From: Leptospira wolffii serovar Khorat str. Khorat-H2
Lineage (GTDB): Bacteria > Spirochaetota > Leptospiria > Leptospirales > Leptospiraceae
DNA length: 64,000 bases
Assembly: GCF_000306115.2 (NCBI RefSeq)
Contig: NZ_AKWX02000012.1
Location: 1 to 64,000, forward strand
Reading direction: 5' to 3'
Position 1 is the first letter of the stretch. The number at the start of each line of letters is the position of its first letter. Under the pieces are notes generated by a model. The model did no database searches. It worked only from the letters and a program-made list of their open reading frames with translations, and was not told the origin of the DNA. The position numbers and the translations under genes were made by a program. Shown here in pieces: positions 46,145 through 55,190 of this stretch.

Positions 46145-46161
46145 ATGACGGAGAGTGTCAT
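46145..46161. promoter_or_regulatory. Operator-like palindrome 1 (WYL/SDR region)
   Basis: ATGACGGAGAGTGTCAT has ATGAC/GTCAT arms, 24 bases upstream of the WYL gene start. Its arms match those of the second palindrome, centred 44 bases away. Confidence 0.6.
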
Positions 46162-46188
46162 GTTTTTTATTCTACCGTCTTTTTAAAT

Positions 46189-46205
46189 ATGACATACATT
46201 GTCAT
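46189..46205. promoter_or_regulatory. Operator-like palindrome 2 (WYL/SDR region)
   Basis: ATGACATACATTGTCAT has perfect ATGACA/TGTCAT arms, 23 bases upstream of the SDR start at 46229. The site would suit repression of that start by the divergently encoded WYL regulator. Confidence 0.6.
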
Positions 46206-46228
46206 CTATCCCGGTTTATGCTGGCTCC

Positions 46229-47116
46229 ATGAACGGGAGAAAATTGAAAGGAAAAGCGGCTTTGGTCGCGGGGGGAACCCGGGGCGCCGGCCGTGGGATT
46301 TCCATCGCATTGGGAGAAGAAGGGGCCACAGTATTTGTGACAGGGCGTAGTAGCACCGGGAACTACTCCGAGATAGGAAGAAAAGAGACCATAGAGGAAA
46401 CCGCGGAACTCGTGGAAAAAGCCGGTGGGGTCGGAATCCCGATAAGAACGGATCATACGGATCCGAATCAAGTCTGGGAACTTTTTGAAAAAGTCGCATC
46501 CCGGACCGACGGCAAACTGGATATTTTAGTCAACGACGTTTGGGGGGGAGAGCATCTCTCGGAATGGGGAAAGAAATTCTGGGAGCAAGATCTGGATAAA
46601 GCATTCAAAATGTTTAATAATTGCATCCGTTCCCATATGATCACCGCTTATTTCGGGGCGCCCCTTTTACTTAAGAACGGCTCGGGACTATTGGTGGAGG
46701 TTACGGACGGAATAGATTATAGGTATCGTGGAAATCTCCCCTATAGTCTTACAAAATCCGCAGTCATCAATCTTGCTCTTTGTCTTTCCGAAGAATTGAA
46801 GCAAGGTGGAGTCGCCGCGCTTTCGTTAACTCCCGGTTTTCTACGTTCCGAAGAGATGTTGGATTATTTCGGAGTAAGTGAGGAAAATTGGAAGGATGCA
46901 GTCGCCAAGGAAGCGCACTTCATCGCTTCGGAGACTCCGGCTTTCGTAGGAAGGGCTCTCGCCGGTCTCGCTTCCGATCCGAATATCATGCAAAAGACGG
47001 GAAAAGCCTGGAGCAGTTGGAAACTTTCCGACGAATACGGTTTTATAGACAAGGACGGGAATCGACCTCATTGGGGAAATTATTATCGGGAGAAATTCGG
47101 GGAAACTTTGGACTGA
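46229..47116 (+). CDS. Short-chain dehydrogenase/reductase
   Basis: 295 residues from ATG at 46229; a TTG at 46199 would add ten residues but lies in the operator. ALVAGGTRGAGRGIS is the NAD(P)-binding TGxxxGxG motif in variant form. The YSLTKSA segment supplies Tyr-x-x-x-Lys, preceded by EVTDG in place of a typical Ser strand. The long insert (WGGEHLSEWGKKFWEQ) is seen in a subgroup of SDRs. The substrate is unknown. The following hydrolase starts one base after its stop. Confidence 0.85.
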   Translation: MNGRKLKGKAALVAGGTRGAGRGISIALGEEGATVFVTGRSSTGNYSEIGRKETIEETAELVEKAGGVGIPIRTDHTDPNQVWELFEKVASRTDGKLDILVNDVWGGEHLSEWGKKFWEQDLDKAFKMFNNCIRSHMITAYFGAPLLLKNGSGLLVEVTDGIDYRYRGNLPYSLTKSAVINLALCLSEELKQGGVAALSLTPGFLRSEEMLDYFGVSEENWKDAVAKEAHFIASETPAFVGRALAGLASDPNIMQKTGKAWSSWKLSDEYGFIDKDGNRPHWGNYYREKFGETLD

Positions 47117-47117
47117 G

Positions 47118-47969
47118 ATGAAAATACATATTAGGAGTTTTTATATTATGATTACATTAGCAACCTCTACTTTCGGCATTCTTCTTTGCAAGGGAGGAAT
47201 CCTTCTTAGGTCCACGACTGGACCAGTGGGCAAGGTGGCCTTTACGGACGAAGGGCACGGAGGAATTCCCATCGTATTCGTACATTCCTTCGGAGGAGAT
47301 TCTTCGCATTGGGAATATATAAAGGATCGATTCGTTTTGGATAGGAGAGTGATCCGTATAGAACTGAGAGGACACGGCGAATCGACTCCTCCCAAAGATG
47401 GAGATTATAGGATTTCGTCCTTAGCGAAAGATATCGGATCCGTAGTGGATTCCTTGGAATTGAAAAAATTCATCCTGGTAGGCCATAGCATGGGCGGAAG
47501 CGCAGCATTAGAATACGCGGGAACTAATCCAGGAAGAGTTGTCGGACTCGTTCTCTTGGATGCGGCGGGAGATCCGAAGAAGCTTCCGAAGCCGATGCGC
47601 AATCGGATCAAACAAGCTCTACTTTCGGATGCCTATGAGGAAACGACGAGAGGATATTGGGAGCGGATTTTGGAAGGCTCGAATCCCGTAGTGAAGGTCA
47701 GGGTCCTTTCCGATTTAGGAAAGATCCCCAAGGATACGGTGATCGGAGTCACTTCCGAATTATTGGATTATGATCCGAATCCTGCTCTTCGAAAATTCAA
47801 AGGAGCGAAATTGGCCGTAGTAGTTCCTTCAAACAACGATTCCTATTCTTTACATAGTCTCCAAGGCGGATTCCCGTTTAGAGTGGTGTCCGGTACCGGG
47901 CATTGGATCCAATTGGATAAACCTAAAGAGATTTATGAAATCCTGAAATCCTTTTCGGACGGATTATAG
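47118..47969 (+). CDS. Alpha/beta hydrolase with N-terminal anchor
   Basis: 283 residues. An uncleaved signal or membrane anchor (FYIMITLATSTFGILLC) precedes VFVHSFGGDSSHW, LVGHSMGGSAALEYA (nucleophile Ser) and SGTGHWIQLDKP (His). It probably acts on the outer face of the inner membrane. It forms an operon with the SDR, so the two may process the same small molecule, possibly under the WYL regulator. Confidence 0.83.
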   Translation: MKIHIRSFYIMITLATSTFGILLCKGGILLRSTTGPVGKVAFTDEGHGGIPIVFVHSFGGDSSHWEYIKDRFVLDRRVIRIELRGHGESTPPKDGDYRISSLAKDIGSVVDSLELKKFILVGHSMGGSAALEYAGTNPGRVVGLVLLDAAGDPKKLPKPMRNRIKQALLSDAYEETTRGYWERILEGSNPVVKVRVLSDLGKIPKDTVIGVTSELLDYDPNPALRKFKGAKLAVVVPSNNDSYSLHSLQGGFPFRVVSGTGHWIQLDKPKEIYEILKSFSDGL

Positions 47970-48118
47970 AAGGGCATAACGCCGAATCGGGCTTGTAGGA
48001 ATTCCGACTAGCGGGCCCGTATTTTTACGTTCGAAATCCGGCTAAAAACTCGGATCTTATCTTCGTAGGCGTGAAAAATCGGATGATTCTTTCGTCGAAT
48101 TCGGCATCGTTATCGCCT

Positions 48119-50020
48119 ATGAATCGTCTTCTTATTCCCCTCGTTCTTTCGATTATATTCCTATCGTCTTGCGGTACCAGGACTTCTTCCAAGATTTCTC
48201 CCAGGGCTCAGGAGGGAGTCTTGGATCTCAGAGATTGGAATTTTGCGGAAGATGGAATCGTGAAATTGGACGGAGAATGGAAATTTCAATGGATGAAGCT
48301 TTCACAATCCAAACCGGATGCGGAAGCTACTGCAAACGACGGAATATTCACAACCGTTCCGGGGAACTGGAATCAGATACATGATCTTGCGGGCATGCGC
48401 CCGTTGCGAGCGTACGGTTACGGTACTTATACTTTAAAAATTCTTTTTGCCCCCGGGCAAGGACGTCTGACGCTTCATTTCCAGGATTCGGGCACCGCTT
48501 CCGCCATTTATTTGGACGGTAAGAAGATCGGCGGAAACGGAGTCGTGGGAACCGACTCGAACAGTTCTCGTCCTCAGTACCTTCCTCTTTATATTCCGGT
48601 AGGACAACCGGATAAAGAAACGGTTCTTCAGGTGGAGGTATCCAATTTTCATCATTATAAAGGCGGGCTTTGGGCTTCTCTTCAATTGGGAACGGAAAAC
48701 GCTTTGGGAACTTATAGAGAGGATGCGAATTCCAGCGAGATGTTTCTGTTCGGAAGTATCATCATTATGGCGTTATACCATTTCGGTCTTTATTCTTTAA
48801 GAAGAAGGGATTTAACAGGTCTTTACTTCGGTATATTTTGTACTACCATTTGTCTTAGGATCTTCGTGACGGGGGAAAGGTATCTCATTTATAAATTTCC
48901 GAATCTTCCTTGGGAGTTCTTTAATAAACTGGAATATTTGTCCCTGTACGTGGCGGTTCCTTTTTTCGTATTGTACTTGGATGCATTGTTTCCGAACGCC
49001 TTCTCCGATAAAATCCGGAAATTCAGTCTTTGGTTTCACGGGATCTTGTCGCTTCTCGTCATAGTCACTCCTGCGAGTATTTACTCTCATAGCCTGATTC
49101 CTTTCCAGTTATCCATGCTTCTCCACATCGTATGGATGGTTTACGTTTTGATTCGTTTGGTAAGAACGGGCGCCGACGGTGCTCTCATGGCTTTGAGCGG
49201 AGTTTTGGCTCTTACGATCACCGCTATAAACGACATACTCTATTCGCAAGCGTTGCTCAACTTCGGATATTATCTTCCTTTGGGACTTTTCGTCTTCATA
49301 TTCGCTCAGTCTTATCTACTATCTTTCCGGTTTTCCCAAGCCTTCCTTTATATCGAAAGACTTTCGGACAATCTTTTGGAAGTGAACAAGGCTTATAGTA
49401 GGTTCGTGCCTTTGGCTTTCTTGAAATTCTTAAATAAACAGAATATTACCGAGATCGGTTTGGGAGATCAGGTTCAGAGAGAGATGACGATTCTATTTTC
49501 GGATATTCGGTCCTTCACTCAGCTATCCGAGAAGATGACTCCCAAAGATAATTTCGATTTTCTGAATTCTTATATGAGAAGAATGGGACCTATTATCCGT
49601 AAGCACGGCGGCTTCATCGATAAATATCTAGGCGACGGAATCATGGCTCTGTTTCCGAGTATTCCAGACCAGGCTTTGGAAGCCGCCCTGGAAATGTTAG
49701 AGGAGCTTCGGGAATTGAATCGACTTAGGGTCGAGAGGCAATACGAACCGATCCGGATCGGAATAGGTTTGCATACTGGAACCCTGATGCTCGGAACCAT
49801 AGGAGAAGAGGAGAGAATGGACGGGACGGTGATCTCCGATGCGGTGAATCTCGCTTCCCGCATAGAAGGACTCACAAAGGAGTTCGATACGGATCTGCTT
49901 CTAAGCGAAGAAACTTTCAAGAAATTGAAGAATGCATGGAAATATTCCCTGGAGAAATTGGGAACGGTCAAGGTGAAAGGGAAGTCGGAATCCAGCGAGG
50001 TGTATAAACTCGCCGGATAG
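48119..50020 (+). CDS. 7TM-DISM sensor with class III adenylate cyclase output
   Basis: 633 residues from ATG at 48119, which gives a clear lipobox (IIFLSSCG); a GTG at 48071 would add 16 residues. A DISMED2-like sensor domain (LDGEWKFQW, VPGNWNQI) and seven hydrophobic helices (about 215-410) are followed by a cyclase domain. MTILFSDIRSFT and KYLGDGIMALF supply the two metal-binding Asp residues and the purine-site Lys, and TVISDAVNLASR has Thr at the second purine position as in many bacterial adenylate cyclases. It links an external signal to cAMP. Confidence 0.9.
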   Translation: MNRLLIPLVLSIIFLSSCGTRTSSKISPRAQEGVLDLRDWNFAEDGIVKLDGEWKFQWMKLSQSKPDAEATANDGIFTTVPGNWNQIHDLAGMRPLRAYGYGTYTLKILFAPGQGRLTLHFQDSGTASAIYLDGKKIGGNGVVGTDSNSSRPQYLPLYIPVGQPDKETVLQVEVSNFHHYKGGLWASLQLGTENALGTYREDANSSEMFLFGSIIIMALYHFGLYSLRRRDLTGLYFGIFCTTICLRIFVTGERYLIYKFPNLPWEFFNKLEYLSLYVAVPFFVLYLDALFPNAFSDKIRKFSLWFHGILSLLVIVTPASIYSHSLIPFQLSMLLHIVWMVYVLIRLVRTGADGALMALSGVLALTITAINDILYSQALLNFGYYLPLGLFVFIFAQSYLLSFRFSQAFLYIERLSDNLLEVNKAYSRFVPLAFLKFLNKQNITEIGLGDQVQREMTILFSDIRSFTQLSEKMTPKDNFDFLNSYMRRMGPIIRKHGGFIDKYLGDGIMALFPSIPDQALEAALEMLEELRELNRLRVERQYEPIRIGIGLHTGTLMLGTIGEEERMDGTVISDAVNLASRIEGLTKEFDTDLLLSEETFKKLKNAWKYSLEKLGTVKVKGKSESSEVYKLAG

Positions 50021-50026
50021 ATCATT

Positions 50027-50566
50027 CTACTTTTTCGGAAATTTTTCTTTATAGAAATCTAATGCTTTGACGATTAAATCTTTCGCGATTTCCGGACCTT
50101 CCGGTTCTTCGACACGCACTTCCTTTTTTTCCAATTGCTTATAAACGGAGAAAAAGTGAGTGATTTCCGCCCGAAAGGAGGCTGGGAGTTGGGATACGTG
50201 TTCGATTCCGTCGAAACTCCTATCTCCCGAGGCGACGGCTAAAATCTTTTCGTCACCTTCTCCTCTGTCGATCATACGCATAACTCCTACGACTCTAGCC
50301 GGAACTAGGCAGAGCGGAGGGACTTCTTCGGAACATAAGACTAAGATATCTAAAGGATCCTTATCGTCTCCCAGAGTTTGGGGAATAAATCCGTAATGTG
50401 CCGGGTAATGTGCGGATGCGAATAGGACACGATCCAACTTGATGAGGCCAGAATCCTTATCCACTTCAAACTTAGCCTTACTTCCGGACGGAATCTCCAC
50501 TAGGGCGTGGACTTCGTGAGGTGGGTTCGGGCCGGGGCTCGCTTCGTGCCAGGGATGTAATATCAT
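50027..50566 (-). CDS. ppa: Inorganic pyrophosphatase
   Basis: 179 residues. FEVDKDSGLIKLDRVL, YPAHYGFIPQT and DDKDPLDILV are family I soluble pyrophosphatase motifs (the DxxDPxD metal site is intact). It hydrolyses pyrophosphate from biosynthesis. The gene is convergent with the preceding cyclase. Confidence 0.93.
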   Translation of the reverse strand: MILHPWHEASPGPNPPHEVHALVEIPSGSKAKFEVDKDSGLIKLDRVLFASAHYPAHYGFIPQTLGDDKDPLDILVLCSEEVPPLCLVPARVVGVMRMIDRGEGDEKILAVASGDRSFDGIEHVSQLPASFRAEITHFFSVYKQLEKKEVRVEEPEGPEIAKDLIVKALDFYKEKFPKK

Positions 50567-50920
50567 GCGAGTTATCTTTTTTCTTCGAGCAGCGGTAGCA
50601 AGGAGATTCCGGTCTATTTTTTGACTATAGATGCGAATCCATCATTCGGACTTGCGATCTCCGGAAAAAATCGACCCGATTTTCGATTCCGGGATGAAAA
50701 GTTGACAGAGCAGCAAACGGGATTGCAAAAAAGATATGCGACATATTCCAATCTTGCCGCAAATACGAATAATTTAGTAATTCTTCGGATGCCTTACTGC
50801 TTGCCTTACGGGTGAAAGGTGTATAAATATTAGTGCATTTCGTTATATTAAATTAATAAAATAATAAAATATAATGAAAACTAATCGTATCTTATATTAT
50901 GAGAATGCGGGGAATGGGAA
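50567..50920. other. 354-base spacer, AT-rich before the next gene
   Basis: No gene is supported. A 64-codon frame at 50621-50815 lacks family motifs. The last 100 bases are very AT-rich (TTAATAAAATAATAAAATAT near 50850), a likely promoter region for the gene at 50921. Confidence 0.45.
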
Positions 50921-52528
50921 ATGAATGCAAGTGAAGCCATACCCACGGGAGAGCAATATTCCGGGAAATATTTAAACTTTAGGCCTGCCTATCTTAAGAT
51001 CAAGTCTAAGGATTCTTATCCTCACGGAGAGCGGCCTTACTTTAGCCCCGAGACGGAACGATTATTGGTGACCGCTGCGGAGAATTCCAGTCTCGTCGGT
51101 TTAGCCGGCGGAAAACTTCCCTCGATTCCGGCCATGTCTGCGTTGGATCCAAAATTTCTGGAGGAGCTTAGATCCTTGGTGCAGGAAGGTCTGATTCTTC
51201 TCATACCCAGGATATTCTTCAATAAGACCAACGGTAATCTAGAGTTAGCCTTTAACGTATTAGCATCCTTTTCTTCGAAAAAGACCAACCCGGAAAATAT
51301 CAAAAGCGTATTCTTTGAAAGCATGAGAAAATCCGCCTGGGCCGTAAGGACTTACGAGATTATCTCCCAGAGAGGGGCGGACATATCCTTGCCTTTCCTA
51401 TTGGCTTCGTTGGCGGAAGGGACTTCTCCGGGGGTGGATTCGGAAGCTCGGGATATACCGAAGGATTTATTACGGAAAATATATTATAAAAACATAATTC
51501 ATACGGATGTGATTAAGGATAGTTTGGCGCTTATCCACTCGTTTATAGAGGAGGAGGGAATATTAACGCCCACTATCGGTTGCGGATATGTGCATATTCC
51601 CGACCAGGAGGTCGACGTCTTATTCGATCTGGTATCCGATTTATATGCTAAGAAAGTGATTCCGAAACTCGTGGAGAATAGTCCTAAGCTGGCTGAAAAT
51701 CTGATTTCCCTCAGAGAAAACGTTTTAACCGAGGAATCCAATCTTCTTTCCTCGGATCCTATATTCGTGCGTAAAAGTATCTTCTCGGAAGAGTTCGCAA
51801 AACTAGGTCATCTTATGAAATCGAATTCGGCATACTGCGATTTCTTTCGTTTAGCTAAAGTAGTATCTCAAAAATCTTTGGAATCGGATACGTTTACAAG
51901 AGAAGCGAGAGAAAAGGCCGTCGAAAACGGTTTGAGAAAGGCGGTTCTAAACGGAAAAGGAGCGTTGGGAAAATTTCTTTCCTTAGGAATCGGACGGGAC
52001 GTCGCCTGGGATTCGAAGATTGCCAAGTCCGTGCAGGAGGATCCCGCCTTATTGAGTTACGCGTTCTATTCCGAAGGAACTCCGGAATTATTCGTTTGTC
52101 CTTCGGAGGATGCTGCAATCAGGGAAATTTTACGGGCGCTCAATGAAAAATATTCCTTCAGAAATTCCTCCGTTTTGAATCTATTACTTCTTCTTTTTAA
52201 ACATAAGCAGAAATTAATGGGACTACTTTCCGATTCTTCTACTAAGGATCATTTTTGCGAGTTAGGCTATCATTGTCTTTCGGATTCCTTTTCCTGGTTC
52301 CGACGATTATTATTTTCCTTGGGAATAAGAGGCTCTTTGTTGAATTCCGTTTTGGCCGAACTAGGAACGATTCAGTACCATCAGTTGAACGAAAAAATGC
52401 GATTCGAAGAGAAACTGAGCCAAATTAAGAATCAATTACGCCAGGAATTGATCACGGAAGTAAGGGACCTTTTGGAGACGATTCTTCATGGCGACGAGGA
52501 CGATTCCAGAGATCGCAGGAATTGGTAG
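50921..52528 (+). CDS. Large protein of unknown function
   Basis: 535 residues, soluble, mainly helical, no signal peptide. Motifs are not recognisable; a DSEARDIPKDLLRK region and C-terminal coiled-coil stretch (EKLSQIKNQLRQELITEV) are the clearest features. ATG at 50921 follows GGGGAATGGGAA. It stands alone. Confidence 0.65.
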   Translation: MNASEAIPTGEQYSGKYLNFRPAYLKIKSKDSYPHGERPYFSPETERLLVTAAENSSLVGLAGGKLPSIPAMSALDPKFLEELRSLVQEGLILLIPRIFFNKTNGNLELAFNVLASFSSKKTNPENIKSVFFESMRKSAWAVRTYEIISQRGADISLPFLLASLAEGTSPGVDSEARDIPKDLLRKIYYKNIIHTDVIKDSLALIHSFIEEEGILTPTIGCGYVHIPDQEVDVLFDLVSDLYAKKVIPKLVENSPKLAENLISLRENVLTEESNLLSSDPIFVRKSIFSEEFAKLGHLMKSNSAYCDFFRLAKVVSQKSLESDTFTREAREKAVENGLRKAVLNGKGALGKFLSLGIGRDVAWDSKIAKSVQEDPALLSYAFYSEGTPELFVCPSEDAAIREILRALNEKYSFRNSSVLNLLLLLFKHKQKLMGLLSDSSTKDHFCELGYHCLSDSFSWFRRLLFSLGIRGSLLNSVLAELGTIQYHQLNEKMRFEEKLSQIKNQLRQELITEVRDLLETILHGDEDDSRDRRNW

Positions 52529-52600
52529 TCATCATATTTTATATAAAAAAGCTGCCTATAGGACTAGACTGCCGCGTTCTATTGTAGACCGAGTAAGGAT

Positions 52601-53593
52601 CTATTTTTCCAAGCATTCCGAAAGCGCGGAAAGAAAAAGATTCGGATCTTCCAATTGAGGAATATGTCCTAGACCTTCTAAGACTTTCAATCGGGAACCC
52701 GGCAAGGCCTTTGCCAAGTTCTCACCTTGACTTATCGGAGTAACCGTATCTTGGTTTCCCCAAAGAATATGGATCGGCATCTTCATTCCGGAGACGTTAA
52801 CCGGGAGATCTTCCGAGAGAGAAGGGTCGTTTTTCGTTACGAATTGTGCCATCCATTTCCCCATATACTCGGTGCTATTCTCTAGTCTCATCGGCACTCG
52901 TATCATCGCCGCTTTTTCGTCGGTGATCGCTTCTTTCTTATTCACGAAGGACCGGAATAATGTCTTAGTAAGAAAAGGGTTTGTCCCCGTTGCGGAAAAG
53001 ATCGGATTGCGGATCCAGTCCTTATCGAGTGCGAATCGAACGTAAGCGGGGATTTCCGGGGCCGAGTAACTAGGTTCGATTTGAGCAGCTATGTCGACTA
53101 ATACGAGTTTATCCACGATGCTCGGCTCTAAAAGGGCGGCGTGGAGAGTCGGGCCTCCTCCGAAAGAATGGCCCACCAGAATCGCTTTAGAAATTCCTAA
53201 ACTATGCAATATTCCCAGGATTCGTTTTCCTTGGGTCCGAGTGCTGAAAGAAGAAATATCCGGTCTCTCCGAGAAGCCGAAAGGAGGTAGATCGATGGAA
53301 ATAGTACGATATCCCTTGCTCGCGATGGAGTGTTGGATATCCTTCCAGATTTCGCTCCAGGCGCCCATTCCGTGTACGAATAATACGACCTTGCCGTCCT
53401 TAGGGCCGATTTCTTGGATAAAGATTTCGACATCTTCTCCTTTTACGAATTTCCCCGAATTCGGAGCGGATGAGATTCTATTTTCCTTTTCTCGGAGAGA
53501 GGCAGCGATCCGGAAAGAAAGAAGAATTAGGAAAATTAGAAGAATAAAACCGGAGAATAGGAGGGCCAGGAAGCGGGATATTTTTTTGATCAT
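52601..53593 (-). CDS. Alpha/beta hydrolase, membrane-anchored
   Basis: 330 residues. An N-terminal transmembrane anchor (LALLFSGFILLIFLILLSF) precedes VLFVHGMGAWSEIW, LVGHSFGGGPTLHAAL (nucleophile Ser), ILWGNQDTVTP (Asp) and GLGHIPQLEDP (His). It probably hydrolyses an ester or peroxyacid-type substrate at the outer face. The fold is clear; the substrate is not. Confidence 0.84.
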   Translation of the reverse strand: MIKKISRFLALLFSGFILLIFLILLSFRIAASLREKENRISSAPNSGKFVKGEDVEIFIQEIGPKDGKVVLFVHGMGAWSEIWKDIQHSIASKGYRTISIDLPPFGFSERPDISSFSTRTQGKRILGILHSLGISKAILVGHSFGGGPTLHAALLEPSIVDKLVLVDIAAQIEPSYSAPEIPAYVRFALDKDWIRNPIFSATGTNPFLTKTLFRSFVNKKEAITDEKAAMIRVPMRLENSTEYMGKWMAQFVTKNDPSLSEDLPVNVSGMKMPIHILWGNQDTVTPISQGENLAKALPGSRLKVLEGLGHIPQLEDPNLFLSALSECLEK

Positions 53594-53666
53594 AGGTAGT
53601 TTCCTAATTTGGTTTTATCCTTTGGAAGAATTTTTCGGTCATAGAAAAACCGGGTTTTTTTAAATC

Positions 53667-54482
53667 TTATAATCCGATCTTTCTGTGTCGGAGGGCCGGG
53701 ATTTTCTTTCTCGCTTTTTTCACTTCTTCTAAGTCTATATCCGCAAGGATCACTTTTTCCCCTTCCATCGCGTCGGCTAGGATCCTCCCCCAGGGATCGA
53801 CAACCAAAGAATGTCCGTAAGTTTCTCTACCTCCTGAATGAGTTCCTGTTTGTGCGGGAGCGAGAATATAACATTGGTTTTCTATCGCCCTCGCTCTGAG
53901 TAGGACTTCCCAATGAGCTTCCCCGGTTAGCTTGGTAAAGGCCGCGGGGACGAATACGATATCGCTTTCCTGATCCGCCAATTTACGGAATAACTCGGGG
54001 AATCGCAAATCGTAACATACGACGGAGGAAATATTTCCCAATTCGGAGTTACGATATACGGGAGGGATTTCTTTGCCCGCCTCTACGCTCCGGGATTCCC
54101 TGTATTCCACTCCGTCTCCAGGGTCGGTATCGAATAAATGAATTTTATGATATTGGAATATTTCTTTCCCATCGGGACCGAAAAGAGCGGCGGTGTTATA
54201 AACTTTCCCGCCGGGCGCCGGGCTGGGAAAACCTCCCGCTAAAACGGTTATTTTATTCTTTTTTGATATGTTTTCCAGGAAGGAGCGGGTCTTCGTCTCG
54301 ATTTCGGCTCCTCTTTCCAGCTTTTCTTTTTCCGATCCCAGAAATGGAAAATTCTCCGGAAGCCCTAGTAGTTTGGCTCCGCCTGAAACGGCTTCCTCCG
54401 CCAACTTCTCGCATTTTTGCAGATTGAAATCCAAATCCGCCCGACTATTCAACTGGATTAAGGCGGCTTTAAATCGGGACAT
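53667..54482 (-). CDS. Nitrilase-superfamily amidohydrolase (Nit type)
   Basis: 271 residues. The catalytic triad is visible as LPENFPF (Glu), YHKIHLFD (Lys) and VVCYDLRFPELF (Cys). Sequence style is closest to Nit1/Nit2-type enzymes, which remove deaminated glutathione or omega-amidated acids. The substrate assignment is inference. Confidence 0.87.
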   Translation of the reverse strand: MSRFKAALIQLNSRADLDFNLQKCEKLAEEAVSGGAKLLGLPENFPFLGSEKEKLERGAEIETKTRSFLENISKKNKITVLAGGFPSPAPGGKVYNTAALFGPDGKEIFQYHKIHLFDTDPGDGVEYRESRSVEAGKEIPPVYRNSELGNISSVVCYDLRFPELFRKLADQESDIVFVPAAFTKLTGEAHWEVLLRARAIENQCYILAPAQTGTHSGGRETYGHSLVVDPWGRILADAMEGEKVILADIDLEEVKKARKKIPALRHRKIGL

Positions 54483-54577
54483 ACGGAAAGAATTCCTAGG
54501 AAGGGATGCAATTGCAAAGAATATTGCGTCCGCATTCTGCTTGTCTTCCCGTTTTCCGAAAGAAATTTTGTAGGAAC

Positions 54578-55177
54578 ATGTCCTTTTCTCTCAAAGAATT
54601 CAACTCCATCCAATCCTTCTATCTCCGAAAAGAACATAAGGAGAATGCTTGGGCCCTAGTATACCTTCTGCTTCGTTTTTTAAGTAGCGGAGAAGGCGCC
54701 ATACAAGCCGTTCAAACCGCATGGTTGCAAGGCTTACCAGAGAATCTTTCCGAAGCCGATAAAAAAGAGGCGGGAGAAAGAGTGTTGGAATTAGCGGATC
54801 TCGTATTGGATGCTCTTCGAGGTTGGAGAGACCTCGCAGATGAGGAAGGTTCCGAGGCTGTCATGGAAGACGTTCTGGAATTGGGCCAGGCGGTTCTTAT
54901 GGAAACCAAGGAGATGGGCGACTTATCCTCCTTAGTCAGAGAGGAATCTTTGGAAATTCTTTCCGATCTATGTTCCGTATGCGGGGTGGAAATTCCTTCT
55001 TCCGGGTATAAGAAGATAGACTTGGCCTCTTTCGAGGATTCTGAAATCGCCGAAGAAGTGGAGGAATGGATGATCGCTCTTTCTTCCTTCGACAAGGCGG
55101 AAGAAGCCTCCGACTTGGAGGACGGTTTCCTAGTCCTCTTCGTGAAGGTGTTTTTGTTTTATATATTCTTTAAGTAA
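54578..55177 (+). CDS. Acidic helical protein of unknown function
   Basis: 199 residues from ATG at 54578, which follows TAGGAAC; the frame extends 24 codons upstream without a better start. It has repeated Leu/Glu helices (EAGERVLELADLVLDALRGW) and a hydrophobic C-terminal end (VKVFLFYIFF) that could be an anchor. It has the same general acidic helical style as the gene at 36276, without clear alignment. Confidence 0.6.
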   Translation: MSFSLKEFNSIQSFYLRKEHKENAWALVYLLLRFLSSGEGAIQAVQTAWLQGLPENLSEADKKEAGERVLELADLVLDALRGWRDLADEEGSEAVMEDVLELGQAVLMETKEMGDLSSLVREESLEILSDLCSVCGVEIPSSGYKKIDLASFEDSEIAEEVEEWMIALSSFDKAEEASDLEDGFLVLFVKVFLFYIFFK

Positions 55178-55190
55178 AGACGGGATAGGT

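Noticed and set aside
50621..50815. Small + strand frame before the unknown 535-residue gene
   Set aside because: No family motif or ribosome site and it ends in AT-rich promoter-like sequence.
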